From NCBI GenBank assembly GCA_024138025.1, contig JAMXBD010000014.1, positions 930,001-994,000 on the forward strand: a stretch of DNA of 64,000 bases, given 5' to 3'. The first letter of the stretch is position 1; each line of letters begins with the position of its first letter. The position numbers and the translations under genes are program-made. Source of the stretch: Combretum micranthum. Its lineage: Eukaryota; Streptophyta; Magnoliopsida; Myrtales; Combretaceae. This document shows positions 23,001 to 36,480 of this stretch, in pieces. The notes below the pieces were generated by a model. The model was given only the letters and a program-made list of their open reading frames with translations, had not been told where the DNA came from and did no database searches.

Positions 23001-24673
23001 TTTCGGTTGGATGAATGTTGACTTGATTTACCTCTTATATCGTTAATACTTGTTATTATTAAATAAAGTTAGCACTTTTCATATGTGAAACCAAGCCAAA
23101 TTTTCATAGTTCGAGAAGATTCCCAATCTAAAGCATATATCTTATTCAAAGATTTTAAAACTAAATTGCATATGGATTGGTTTGAAGGGAAAATTGAACC
23201 AAAGATATCCACATACACGAATACTCTCAAACATGTTATAATTGTTGAAGAGCAGTTAAATATCTTCATTATCTTTATCTTTATTGGGTTTCAACTTATG
23301 AAATAAAACCACATATGGTAAATTTTAATTGTATGATTAGTTGATTTCATAATGGTATAATTAAATAGTTATTCCTCTCTCATATCCATACATTTGGTGG
23401 TAAAATAGCTATTCCACAAAACTGCTAATGTAGTAACAATGAGGAATACAGAGCCTTCATACTATGAAAAATAGCAATTTCTTGATTCTTTTTTATCCAA
23501 CATACTTTCTTATCTACTCATGAATCGTGATGCTTCATCCCAACAATCAAGCTGTGATTCAAATAAAATTATATTGGAATTTTTAGAAAAATTTATGACT
23601 TATTATTTGTGTCGTTATTAATTCATTGTATAGAATAAGGGACAATCAAATTACAATTCAGTGAGAATGGAATAAACATATAATAACTAAAGTTCTAGAC
23701 TAGTAGAAGACTAATTGGATACTTTAGCTTGATTGTGGAATTATAAAGTAGGCCTACAAAACAAAACACCATCAATGGAGTGCTAGGGGGTTGTCCGATA
23801 CGACTACTTTGACGCTCAAGTTAGATTACATCACGGATGTCTAAAGGAAATTTAGAAAGCATATGTGTTGTTGGTGTTGCATGCATTACTTCCAGAGCAT
23901 ATGATAAGGTGTTTATAGGAGGCAAAATCCTTGCGGTTGTATATGTTGTTAAGATCATGGAATAATGGGTGTCAAAAGCAGATATTAGGGACATAGGATC
24001 TAAGCCACTAATCAATGTTTAACTAATTCCTTTAACAAAGCTAAAGATAGTTATGTAGAGCACACCGAGTGGTTTCATTTGAGGGTCAACCATTGTATAG
24101 CTCAGGAGGCTCACCAACCTAGCCAAGAGAAAATTTATGCTCTTAGGAGCCTAAGATGAGTTAGGATAGGTCGTTTTTAAAACCAATAGTTGGTCTAAAT
24201 GTGCAATGGGTCAAATTGGGTATAGGAAACTCAACAATAATTATTACATATTTATTGTATTGTTTACTTGACATAAAATTGACCTAATAAATAAGAACAT
24301 AATAGAATTGATTTACCCATTATATCTCTGCAAGCCCATCCATAACCAACCCCAATCATAGAATTATTCACCACAACATTTAGATATTAACTACAATGAC
24401 TAATGACCTTCACCATAATGGCAACATTCATAACTAACCAAAATCTCACTACTATTTGACCATGAGAACCAATGAGGACATAACAACGACCTTATGGTAT
24501 GATAAAAAAAGTTATGGCGATTGGCAAAGAACTTATTAGAGATGATGATGAAGATTTTTCATATAAACACAAAGAGGGGGTTATGGTGGTTGCCTATGAG
24601 AGACAGAAAGAGGGGAGTAGAGGAGGACTGGTTGATGTTGACATCAATTTTAGTATTAGGAAATTTATTTAAT
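20005..24673. other. gene-poor AT-rich region
   Basis: Both strands were read for known domains and none was found. It has (AT)n tracts at 22681-22702 and about 22936-22952, and short open frames without recognisable similarity (for example 21028-21390 plus and 23821-24015 minus). The segment at 20760-21400 is somewhat less AT-rich and may be an old element. Confidence 0.4.
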
Positions 24674-25824
24674 GGGTAAATGTCAAATTTAATATTTGAA
24701 TTTTACTCAAAAATTCAACTTGAAACCTGGACTTTGAAGTGGTTAACTCAGACAAGCTTTTTGTGACTATTTTTACTACCTTCTTTACATTGTTTGTCCT
24801 TTTTGTTGATGTGGAAAAAGTGTTTACCATTGAATTTTCACTATTTCTCTTAACATTATTTACCATTAATATGCTATTTCTTTTATATAGAACTGTAAAC
24901 GAGCCGAGTCAAGCCAAGATTTTAAAAGCTTAAACTCAACTCATTTAAAAATTATCGAGTTCGAACTCGAGCCAAGGGTAATCTATGCATAGTCATTCCA
25001 AGTCCACGCATGTTGAAGATAGTTGTTATAAAATTGATAGAACCTAAAATGGATGAAACACCAGGTAAATGAAGACTAAAAATTGCTAAATTAACTGCTC
25101 CTCCAGAATGGCTGGTAATACCACTTAAGGGCGGATAGACCATCCACCCAGTTTCGGTACCCACTTCTACTAAGGCTAAGCTTAATAGGAACAAGAGACT
25201 TGGTATAGGCTTAAGCTCGACTCGTTTAGCTAAACAAGCTTTATTTTGAGCTCAAGCTCGGCTAATTTATAAATCGAGATAGAGTCGAGCCGAGTTGAGC
25301 CGAGTTTTTTGTTAAGCTTGAAGTTAAAGCTTGAGCACAACTCGTTTAAATAGTCACTTTTCCATTTTTTAAAACCTGTAAGTAATATATAAGAGTTTCT
25401 AAATATATATACATATAGATTAAGTAGAAATTAGTTTTGTTGTCATATATTAATATATCATGAATGTAGAAGTTATATATTTGCTAACAAGCTTGTTAAT
25501 GAGCCTATACACGAGCCTTAAACGAGCTTGTTCATGAGTCGGTTCTTAAACCTAAATCAAAGTTAAGCTCAGCTCATTTAGATAAACGAACTTTATCTTA
25601 GACTTAAGCTTTGCTAGCTTACTAATCGAGCTCGAGTTGAGCTAAGCCTGAAGTGAATTGAGCTTGAGTAGCTTGCTAGTAAGTTATAAAACAAGAAAAA
25701 TAATGTTAGTAAGGTAGTAAAAATAGTCATAAAAAGTTTGATTGGTTATTAAAATTGATTATTTTAAAGTTTAGATACCTGATTAAATTTTTATGTAAAG
25801 TTCAAGCATTGAATTAAAATTATC
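24674..25824. mobile_element. long-TIR DNA element, Mutator-like, carrying a cox1 fragment
   Basis: The left arm (24674-24800) and the reverse complement of the right arm (25695-25824) are about 120 bp long and clearly related, sharing ttttt(g/a)tgactatttttactacctt exactly over its last 20 bases. The interior is a GAGCTCGAG-rich repeat (about 24895-25690) that itself contains the mitochondrial insertion. No transposase. A target duplication is not evident. Terminal words resemble the neighbour at 26343-27634. Confidence 0.5.
24974..25198 (-). pseudogene. cox1: nuclear copy of a mitochondrial cox1 fragment (NUMT)
   Basis: About 225 bp on the minus strand stays open and encodes a conserved internal piece of cytochrome c oxidase subunit 1: [16 protein letters not shown], then [19 protein letters not shown], then ITTIFNMRG and MTMHRLPL. 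This is roughly 70 residues of a protein of about 525. Similarity stops abruptly at both sides in GAGCTCGAG-type repeat DNA. It lacks start, stop and flanking mitochondrial sequence, so it is an inert transferred fragment. Changes such as GLG for the usual GPG suggest some decay. Confidence 0.9.
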
Positions 25825-26342
25825 CTTATGTCATAAAGGATCGATATCCTACTGAACAGGGATTCATGAGTTAAGGTGATGAATTGCTACTCAATGCTTT
25901 TTGGAAAAACAATTTAATATGGAATAGTTATTTGGTAGCTTAAATGCAACTAAATAACATAATAACTTTTTATATTGACTAACGAAAAAATAGAATAACT
26001 ATGCCTCTAAATGCAATAGAATAACATTATAGCTATTTATATTGAATAAGAAGGGGATAGAATAGCTATTCCTCCAATTGAGCAAGCCTTAATTATGATC
26101 CTATTCACATCTTATTCCATTCAACACACCAAACATTTCATATATAATCATGATGTATTAAATATACCAAACAATTTCCCATGAATTTCAAATTGAAGGA
26201 ATCATTTTTTCCTATATATGTTCAACGGCGAACATGATCAACTGTATCAAATAAACCACAGTCAGCTAAGCAATTTTCATATATCTTCTTCTTCTTCTTT
26301 TCTTTATTTAGCCAAAAAGAAAGAGAGATATTTATTCTTAAA
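25825..26342. other. intergenic, with GGAATAGCTATTCC-type repeat words
   Basis: Short words around aatagctatt recur in both orientations at 25920-26080, suggesting a small decayed MITE. No gene. Confidence 0.35.
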
Positions 26343-27634
26343 GGGAAAAGGCGTGGTCTGGTGCCTGAACTTTGACAAAATGAATAATTAAGTATTTAAA
26401 CTTTTAAAAAATCCAATTTCATATTTAATTAAACTTTTCGTGCCTCTTTTTTATTACCCCTATTAACACCATTAACAGCATTATCCTACGTAGATCTTTG
26501 AACCAATAACGGTCTTATACCTCTCTCTCTCTCTCTAAAAATTTATTAAGAAACAGAGCACAAAATTTTAAACAATAGAACATTATTAAATATAAAAACA
26601 ACGAATTTTAACTTTATAATTTCAATACAAAATCAAAAATTTTCTTTTTCTTTTTCTTTTTCTAGGTATATCGCAAAATTGAAGCTTATTAATTTTGTTT
26701 TAAAATTTTCTTTAATGAGCTTTACTTTCTCTGCTATCTAACTCCAAACCCCTCTTAAAATCACCATTAATCCCACGTTTCATACAAGCCCGGCTTCTCG
26801 AGCTCTCTAAACAATCATCCCTACAACCATCCCCTCTTCCTATAGCAGTGTTATGGGTTGGAAATAAATTAGGTTTTTCTCTAGAAGTTCATTCCTTGAG
26901 TGTCAAAGGAGAGAAAGCTATCTCCTTTTTGTTATAAACCCGAGGAGGAGGGATTTGAGGCTTTTGGAGATAGCGGTTTCGAAGTTGAAGATACGAGAAA
27001 GAGGAAGCATCATCTGAGGCGGTATGGAGAGGCATTTGAGAGCTAGGGTTTTGGCTCTAGTTTTAAATCTAAGGAAACGATTGAAGATGGTTTTGGTGTG
27101 ACTTCCATTAGAGATGACTTGGATTTCTTCATTTACTTTCCCATGTTCCTTTCTCTTTGCAATTTTCACTTCAAATCCTACATGTACGGACAACATAGAA
27201 ACCAAAACGAAAGAAAGAGAGGAAGAGCGACTTAGAAAGAAAGAGAGATTCAGGTTTGAAGGAAGTTGAAAGGGGAAGGAAATGGCTTTTAGAAAGAGAG
27301 AGTTGAATTATTTGAGTTGGTTCGTAGTGGTGTAATGTTAAAGAGAGAGGAAGCAAAGAGATAAAGTTGAGAGAAAAGAGAATTAGAGAGAGAAAACGCA
27401 AAGAAGAGAGAGAGAGAGAGAGACTTTTTTTTTTTTTACTCGTTAGTTAATAGATAGGTGGTAGACTACTAGTGGTTCATAAGTCTATATAAGATAATGT
27501 TGTTAATGATATTAATAAGAGTAGTGAAAAGAGCCATGAAGAGTTTAATTAGGTATGAAGGTGGCCTTCTTAAAACTTCAAGTATCTAATTGTTTATTTC
27601 GTCAAAATTCAAGTATCAAAAGAAGCTTTTTCCC
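26343..27634. mobile_element. Mutator-like non-autonomous element with TIRs of about 155-190 bp
   Basis: The left arm from gggaaaagg and the complement of the right arm match over more than 150 bp. Shared parts include acttgaa/gaactttgac, aattaaactctt, cattaacag and then the CTCTCT run. Flanks read TATTCTTAAA (26333-26342) and TATTTTAAA (27635-27643), consistent with a 9-bp Mutator-type target duplication with one change. The 950-bp interior has no transposase. It contains a minus-strand open frame (26918-27205) and GA-rich stretches, possibly captured host sequence. Confidence 0.6.
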
Positions 27635-28858
27635 TATTTTAAATACCAAGTCCAATGAACAAGAATTCCAATCCACCAACAAAACAATAATTGGGGTGGG
27701 GTTTTATTAACCCTAAGACTATAGAAGATCCTAAACTTATCTTAATTTATCAGCCCTAGTTCATATATCAATAGCTATAATTAGTTTAAATAGAATTGTT
27801 GCTTTTACTTAGGCTTGTCCACATTTTGTAGCAACTAAACATTACCAAATTGAGTTTGAATTTTACAATGTTTGAATAAATTAAAATAAAAAAATAATTT
27901 ATATAGAAATACTATTTTATATAAAAATAAAAAAAATAATTTATAAATCAACTCTAAACTAACTTGATTTAGTCAAATTTGAATTTATTCAATATCATTT
28001 TGAATTGGTTTCAACTTAAAATTTTAAATTTGGCTGTACTTGAATCAAACTTGACCCTTAAGTTTTGAAATTTGAATTAAACTCCACGTGAATCACAATC
28101 CTGTACTATCTCAACTCAACTCTAGCCTTCAATATTATATGGCCCACTAAACAAAAGACACATTTCCAAAGAGCATTTATCGACAAACAAATCTTGCCCG
28201 TCCATTGCGGCTTATCCCTCTCAAAGCCAGCTCTTGATAGCCAACTATATTCGCGTAAATGTCTTTAAAATCTACAAGCTTGATTTCCATTAATAATTCC
28301 TGAACTTCCTAAAATACATAAGAAAACCGCAGAAACAACATTGTCACATGTATGAATAGAATCTTGTCCATCTTAACCTATTTTTATTTGGACAGAAGCT
28401 CTTAATAAATCACCAACAAGCGAAAACTCAGACAGTCATCCTCAATGCCATGTGACACCCAGGTTTGATTGATTATAAAGTCAAAACACACTGCATGACT
28501 TGTTCCATACAACAGCTGAAGGCCTAAATCTAATTTCCAAGTTAAGTAACCGACCATGCTAAATATCATCCAACGTTCTATATGATTTATTTTAACCACT
28601 CGCCCCTAGTAGCTTTTTATGTTTTTGCCGGTGCCGGTTATATCTGTGATATCTTTGCCCTATTGATCTCAGCAAACGACCATTATTTTCATAATACTTG
28701 TAGTTCTGATCCATCATCATGCCTAACATTGCTATGTGATTATGATATTTAAACATCAAAATTATTAACTACCTCATCACGTTCTCTATAGGCAGCACAG
28801 AATACATGTTTACAGAATTTAACGAGAAACTTAAAAAAGAAACTACTATTGCACTTTA

Positions 28859-28894
<36 letters not shown>

Positions 28895-30923
28895 TGAAAG
28901 GCAATTTTTTGTATTTAATAAGGGTCCTGAGACACCTCTTGCTATTCCATTGGTCCACTACTACTACTAGTTGGTAAATTAATGTAAATATTAGGGACAC
29001 ACTCCAAATCCCAAAATTCAAACACTTACAACCCCTGAAGGAAAAACATTGGTCCCACTGCTACTACTTGTTGGTAGATTAACAATAATAATAATAATAA
29101 TTGCTCACTTATCAATTTAACTTTAGTGGACTTTCTAGACTCGGATTTTTTTTTTTTTTTTTTTAAGAAAAGGAAGTACAGTAAACGGTTCACCTTGTTG
29201 CATCAACTCAATGAAAAGCAACTGAAAAAATACATCTTGAACATCAGATAAAGATTTAAAGGGTAAATATCCTATGAAGTTTAGACGTTATAAAGACACA
29301 GCAAATATGAAAAGCTTAGCACTTACATCCTTATACATCGTTGACAAAAACCTTGGTTCCGTTATTTCAACTTAACTGGTTGATGACTAAATAAATGCCA
29401 ACTCATTTATTTAATTTGATTAGAAAAGATCTTAAGTTAAATTACTTGATACTTGGAGTTTCTTGTTTTCCCTTTCAGTTGCTCTCTATTAGGCTTATGC
29501 AACCAATCGAATATTCTAAGAGGAAAAAAAAGAAAAAAAAAATTCCAACTCCAGGATATCTAGATCAGAGAATTCGCGTACCAAAATCATTTACCAACTG
29601 AGATATGATTTTGCCAGTTAGAATGGATCAGATGCAAAAGTTGGATGTTCAGATTTGAGCTATCCCTATAATACTTAAAGTTGAGAGGAGGTATATGAGA
29701 TATACTGAATTTTTCAAATCTCAGATAAATCTATATTATAAAGTTTATAACAAGGAATTCAAATATTGAATTTAATTAGGAATGTTTGCAATATTTAAAA
29801 CTTGTCGAACTGCTTAAGTAATTTACCGTATGAATTTTGCTGCCATGCTCACCGGGATGGGAGACATAGCTGACAGTAATACTAAGGGTTGCGCGTCCAC
29901 ATGAAATCCAATTCCTCTCCCCATAAAATAACAACACAACAGCCAGACCAGACAGACCAATATAATAACTAAAGGGAAAAAAAAAAAATTAATTATCCAC
30001 AACATCACGAAATGAAAAATCCAAGCATTATGGGATTATACAATTAGTCGATCATAGCCCATGGATGAAAAACTTTTACAAGAAATTGCTTATGAATTAA
30101 CACTCCAGAGCTGAATGACAAGAATGCGTTGAAACTCAAATTTATGCTCAGGCGATGACTACTACATGAAAAATGAAGACAAGCAAAAACCATCAACCTT
30201 TTGGACAAACCTAATCCCCAATGGCAAAAGATATGATCTACTAAACAATTCATATGCTTGAGCCACAGTCATGGCATGACAGCATTAAATGTGTAAAGTA
30301 GTCCTTGAGAAGTAAACTGAAATGAAAGCATGTAGAATAAGGAGGGAAAAAAGATTATATGAAATAGCATATAATATACAAGGAAGAAGAGTTCCCAGAC
30401 TAAATAAGAAAATTCATGTCCATTACCCCCTTCACCGAGCCAAACCAGAATAGCTCCCGTCTGAGATACTCTAGAACAATGTTTACAATTAAGTTTTCAA
30501 CAAGTCAAACTACAACTCAAAAGGAACAGATTAAGCCACTGCAATTAAAGAGAAGGGAGCTGTTGTCAACGGGCTACAAAACATAAAACTTACCTATAGA
30601 TCAAGCTCCCTCATGCATTAGAACTACCCACACCAAGATGCCAATCCTGAAATTTTGTAGTGGAACTTTAAGCTGAAGTACATGAAAAATCGAAAATATT
30701 CCAAAAGACAAAATGAAACCATCATCTGTGAATTTTTAACCATCAAAACCATAATAAAAGCCCCCTTCCTATGTACATTGAGCAACTATGGTGTAGGAAA
30801 TGGTAGTTTCAGGATGGTTGATTTAATTTTCTAACCAGGACCAAAGCCTTTGGAGGACAGACCTTCCAGTCTTAACGTAAAAATAAAGTAAGAAAACTCA
30901 CCCAATATTACTGGTGTACCCAC
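27635..30923. other. region downstream of the CCHC/KH gene
   Basis: It probably includes the 3'UTR of the minus-strand gene in its upper part. It has an (AT)n tract at 28861-28891 and a roughly 100-bp spaced direct repeat of ttggtcc(a/c)act(a/g)ctactac at about 28951 and 29050. No second gene is supported. Confidence 0.4.
28861..28891. repeat. (TA)n microsatellite
   Basis: 31 bp of uninterrupted TA. Confidence 0.95.
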
Positions 30924-33900
30924 CTAATATCGTGTGTATGCTTTTCCATAACCATCACGTCTCTGTCGTTGAAAATCACCATAAGCACCATGAGATCTTG
31001 AAGGGTAATTATCCATGGGGTCTGGGTAACTATTCCTTGGATCTATATGTATACTGGCTCCGGCAAACTGAGGGTTGGCTGTACTGTCATATTCAGAATA
31101 AATTTGCTGCTTATAACCCCCAAAATCTGGTCCAGGCATTTGCAGGTGCATTTGCTGCTGACGCCTTTGGGCATCAAGACGAAGAAAATCCTCCCACTGC
31201 TTCGCATGTGTGCCCCTTACAACAGCTAGTTTCTTCATATAATTCTCTCTTATTTCCCTTATAGCCTTGAATCCGCAGAAGGAAAAGTCAATTTTAACTG
31301 TTAAGCCTTGATATTTCACAAATGATGCAAACTATAGGAGCAGCTTCATGTGCAAAATGACCTTTATCGACACATTCACACTAACAAACAGAAAAGCTAT
31401 AGAACATTCCTATGCATTCTTCAGAAACTGCACAAAGTCATAGTACCCCTAACAAACAGATAACCACACCTGCTCTGTCACCATGGGGTAAAAAGGAGCA
31501 AATTGCATCCCCCACCCCCACCCACCAAAAAAAAAAAAAAAAAGAAAAAAAAAAGAAAAAGAAAAATTGAAATGAAAGAAAGAAAGAAACGAAAAGAAAA
31601 GACAAAAGAAAAGGAAAAAGAGTTGAAAAATACTTCAACTGACTCCAGCAGACTCCTAAAACTTTCTATCTTGTGAAGATCAACATTTTTGAGGATATTG
31701 AAAGATACAATAATCATGTCACATAATAGGCCAATCATGGATGGTCCCTCAAAAGCAGCAAGAGACCCATCACAAAGGCACCATCTTGTGGCCACTAAAA
31801 CACTATAAATGGCTTGTAAATAGATTTAATTCAGTGGATGCTCAAAGTCCAAAACATCCAGCACGGAGGCTAACAAAGCCCAGAATAGACAAGCAGCCAT
31901 GTATTCTTCTAAACTGATAACCATGAAAAGCATCTCTTACCTCACGATGTTTGTAATTCTCTTCTTCTTCTTCCTTATCTCTTATTTTCCCAAGCTCCAT
32001 TGCCTCCCTTTTATACTCCAATTCTAATTCTTCTAAAGTTTGTGGGATAACTGGCAACTCATGCTGATATCCAGACCGCGTATCAGATGCTTTTCTCTCG
32101 TTATGCAAACAGTCAGTTCTAAAACCACTCAAGCTCTGATTATGCCCATCAAAAGAGTTATACGAGTTGCCTCTATATGTAGGATTTGCAGGTGATTTTG
32201 AGCGGCTGGGATAACCTCTAGGCTTATCATTACCATAAGCTTCATAAAACGAAGAGCATGTTAAGCACTCTATGTGAGAGATGCAATCCTATATTGCAGC
32301 TTCAATCTCAAACTATCATATACTGATAAAGTGCAACTGTTGAGGCAAAGAAGTCTGGAAGCTCTTTTTTAAGGTCCATCCATGTATTTGGATGAGGCAG
32401 ATAAAGCTTGAAGTTAAGTACTTACCTCTTGCTGCAAGCAAATGTATGTGAGCAACAAGAACCCATCATAAAAATATTAAAACAAGCTTGATAAATCATC
32501 TACATAGACAGTTTTCCAGCTTAACTAGAAATAAATACGATGTAACGAGCACTGTACAGGCACCATAATCACATCCTACAATGTCCCTACCTAGTGGAGA
32601 ATTTCTTGAAATTTTCTGCAGATCCTCACGGCTGCGTTCTCCTCCATGTGCCCCTGCAAATCCCTGCTGGAAACGTGATGCGTGCGATGACTCATGTGCC
32701 CCTGCAACCTTTTCCTGCCTCCCAAACCTCTGCTGGAAATGAGAAGCATTAGGTGAACCATGGAGGGTCCTTAGTTGCTCTGGGCGTCTTGATCGATCAC
32801 CCACGGGACTGCGATCAGGAGACCTTGACCTGGATGTTCGAGAAGTAGAAGAGTCCTTCTTTTCACCCCCCTCTTTAATTACCTTGTGCACTGCATCCAC
32901 ACCTTTAGCCAAAATTAATCTGTCCTTGCCACTAACAAATAAAAATTTCTCATCCATTCTTATTTTGCAGCCTATTTCCTTTTCAATATTTTGTATCACT
33001 TTTTCCGTGAAAAGAGCTCTTACATGAGGGTCCCTTGCAGGTACCCTCTCAAAAAAATCCTGTGACTTGCGATTCGCTCCAAGAGTAGAGGGACAACCCT
33101 AAAAAGTAAAAGCAGCTTGAATCAATGGTGTGATCATTGTTCAAATAAAAATTTTCATTCACATTGTTGCACTAGGTCTTTTTTTAAGGGAACTAATTGC
33201 AATAGTAAATTTCTTTGCTTAAAAAGATACTGAATGGCAATTGTTTACTGTTGTTTATGATGCAGACACACATAAAGGAGAAGAAATAACAATGTAGCTC
33301 TATCAAAAACAAGAAAAATGAAGACAGAAGAGAAAGGGAGCATTGTAATTAAATGTAAAAGAATGGATAACTCATGAGTTCACATTGCCCCTACGACTCA
33401 GACAGCACATCACTAACGGATAATATCCTAAGAAGCTTAGTTTAGCTTGAATTTCTGAAATATACAAGTAAAGAAGATTAAAGAATCAGCAACAAGTAAC
33501 AAATATTAATCATTTGAAAGGAGGAAAAAACAGGGGGAAAAAAAGGCCATAAACCTGAAAAAGTGAGGCAACATTCTCAGCCAAACAGTACTTTCTACCT
33601 TCAGGCTTCAAGGTATAGGAAGCACCAAGAACACCCCATCATCCAGTAAGAAAAGGAAAAGAATTCTTATCCCTCCAAATGGAGACAAACAAAATACCGG
33701 AATAAATTGCAAAAAACATCCTATAGCTAGAAGCGTAAGAAATGTACAAAAGAACTGATCTAAAATCAGAAAAAAAAAAAAAAAAAAACCTTAATTTTCA
33801 CTACTCAAAAGATAGATAAAAGACCACACCAACATTCTCCTTGGATTATCCTCCTTATCTTCTTCTTCTTCATGTGTGTGTGTGTGTGTATTTTTTGGGG

Positions 33901-35354
33901 TTGGGGTGTGCGCGCACGTACGTGTCTTGTTGTTGTTGTTCAAATAACTCTATTGGGTATTCAAGGCATCCAACAATCAAATCAACTAAACAGAATGGAA
34001 TGACAATCATACCTTAAAAAACAAAATCCACCACCTTACTGAACTCCAACATGTGTTGTATCACGCGTAATTCCATCTAATAAAATTTGTAAAGCTCAAA
34101 GATGATGGTTTCATTCATCAGTAAAGAAAGCTCAAAAAGCAATCAAGTGGTTATAGATTAGAGATTGTTGTGTAACAGGGTTCAGGGCTTAGGAAGTTGA
34201 TTTCTATCAGCAAGAACCGGGCCATGAAGCTCTTCCTGAAATCTAATTCTTTTCTTTTCTGACATGAGAAGCATAAGCCTCACAGGTTGTCGCTCTTCAT
34301 TGGATGAAACAAATAATCTCTCCTTTTTTGTGCAAGTATTTAGAAGTAACATTTTTGCCATTCATTTCTTCCTTCCACCAAATAAAAAGTCTATAGAGAA
34401 AGTAGAATTTATTCTTGTGAAGATCCACGAGCAATCAAGTTTCTCACTCTCTTGACGGTTTCCTAAGTTCATTTTTCCTCTCATTACATTCGCGAGTGAC
34501 TGCTATCTCCTAATTCCTCACATCTATCTGTCTATATATGAGAACTAGAAGGTGATTTTGGATCAGTTATTTCATCGAAATAAACAAGAAACTTCTCCAA
34601 GGAGAAAAATGCCAGCCAAATAGCTAGAAAGGAAAGCCATCCTAAGCTTTCATGAATGACTAATTTGAGTTTGCATGGAACAAAGAGCTTTCTAAAATAT
34701 TGGTTTTAAAACTTTGGGTTTTCATGCATAGACACACTTACTTTTCAATGAGTCATGTATAGGCATACTCGTATGTTGAAGACAGCTATTTCCTAAGCTG
34801 CCTTTGACAGCTCAAAAATAGTCAAGTAGAGCTACTCATATCAACAAGAGCAACCCTCATTCCATCCTTTGGACCCAACCATTAAGAGCAAGTTTATAAA
34901 AGAAACTAAATTGCTCAAGCAAAAGACAATTACCATACCCATGAAAACTCTTGTGCTAGTTGCTAAAAGATTAATGTTTGTTCTATATTTCCCCACATCC
35001 ACGCAGTAAAGAATAAAGAAGCAACAATAGGAAAAAAAAACCTAAAACCTGAGTGAAATGGCCAGAATCACCACATATTTTACATATCATCTCCTCTTCC
35101 TTCTTCTTCTTCCAGTTTCTCTCGGTTGCTTTTGACTTTGCTTCCCAAACCTTAGCTTCTCGACTAGTGAAATCAGTCGGGACAGCATTTGGATCCCGAG
35201 GTTCATCTTCTTCATCTGATCCAGCATGAGACCTTTTGTTTGTCTTTGCTTTATCCTCCCCACTTGTGTTATTAGCTGTTCCTGGTGGACCAGTATATTC
35301 CTTGTAAAGATCACGAAAATCATCATCGATATCTGAATCTGACCTAGTTGACAT
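30924..35354 (-). CDS. CCHC zinc-knuckle and KH-like RNA-binding nuclear protein, four coding exons
   Basis: Coding exons (minus strand) are 35354-35049, 33098-32591, 32239-31941 and 31265-30924. All have GT..AG borders and phases that join without a break (1455 bp, 484 aa with stop at 30924). The N-terminus is acidic (SDSDIDDDF, DEEDEPRDPNA), followed by a Lys/Glu helix. A CX2CX4HX4C knuckle (CKICGDSGHFTQGC) is split exactly by the first intron. A KH-like segment follows (VIQNIEKEIGCKIRMDEKF, then VSGKDRLILAKGVDAVHKVI). An SR/RS-rich linker, a charged coiled-coil-like segment (ELEYKREAMELGKIRD) and a Gln/Gly/Tyr-rich tail complete it. This fits a nuclear protein that binds RNA, perhaps in splicing, but no specific role is proven. 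It is an intact, probably expressed host gene. Confidence 0.85.
33099..35048 (-). other. long first coding-region intron of the CCHC/KH gene
   Basis: Donor CTCAG|GTTTTAGG and acceptor CTTTTTAG|GGTTG. At 1950 bp it contains simple repeats (GTGTGT near 33876, A-runs near 33770) and no other gene. Confidence 0.7.
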
Positions 35355-36480
35355 TGATAGAGGATTGACCTACACAACTCCCTGCATCAGTCGACCAAAA
35401 TAATGATAACACAAAAGTTTAGCATAAGAGTAGAAAAGATGATCAATATAGGAAATAGAAAAAGCTCACATCAGAGCTATTAACAACACTTTATAGTACA
35501 ATATGCTTGCAACCACTGAAACCCCTTTTGCAGTCCAGGAGTAAACACAAGATATAAATTAATAAGTGATGATCAATCTTCAAAACCCCCCACCCGCACG
35601 GGCCCTTTTTATTTTTTTCACTCGAAATAATTCAAAAACAATTTTCCCATGGAAGAGAAAAACAAGCGGTAGTGTTTTCAAAGTGAAAGTACTTATAGAA
35701 AGATGAAGAATAAATCATAAACTAGCAATTCATCAAGATGGGGGTATGAATCACTATTTAATATTCTCTATCATTGTATGATAGCAATTCATATTCGGTA
35801 AAATGCAATTAAACACATAACAGCAACTGCACATGGAAGAATCGGGGAATGGAATAGTCATTTACGCAAACGAACATGTAGAGAAAGCGAATGAACTATG
35901 AATTTATAAAAATAAAATAAAATAAAAATCGGCAAGCAACTACAACAAATCTCACTCAAGTTCCTGCACAACGCAGAAAAATCAATCCTCGCTATGCATA
36001 AGAGAAAATTTTAAATAATAATAATAATAATAAACAACGTAACCTTCAGTTTCGATCAGCATGTACCGTAACTCCTGAAGGGGGAAAAAAATTATTCCTC
36101 AAATGCACAACACACTATAAACCAACGACAACAGCAAGGCTCCCTAGTACTGCAATTAAGCAAACAGCAAGTTTGACATATACTAATCCAATCCATTCCC
36201 AAATGCTTCAAACCCTAAAACATACCTCTAATCACACAAAAGAAATAATAATTAACGACGTGAAATAATAATCAGTTCATGACATCGAATACAAAAGTCT
36301 GTTCGCAATTAAACTACTCGCTAGTTGGAGCTAAATAGAGATTTCAAAATATAGAACATTACCTCTGTGGAGCACCGTGAATTGGGGGTGTGAGAATTAG
36401 GGCTTTAATAGAATTAGAAGTATGAGATGGAGAGAAAAGACGAGAGTGGAAGTGCTTTAGGGTTACCGGGGGTGAAAGTG
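35355..36480 (-). promoter_or_regulatory. 5'UTR with intron and telo-box of the CCHC/KH gene
   Basis: A leader exon ends CCACAGAG|GTAATG at 36361. The acceptor GTGTAG lies at 35371-35370, 15 bases before the ATG. The leader contains AACCCTAAA (36456-36464, minus strand), the telo-box motif common in promoters and leaders of plant ribosomal and RNA-processing genes. The TSS lies somewhere near 36470-36500. Confidence 0.55.

Noticed and set aside
23085..23306. 73-codon plus-strand frame overlapping a 66-codon minus-strand frame
   Set aside because: Mutual overlap, no similarity and no splice or promoter context.
31438..31795. Open frames with poly-Phe runs inside the CCHC/KH gene
   Set aside because: Translations of an intronic A/G-rich simple repeat.
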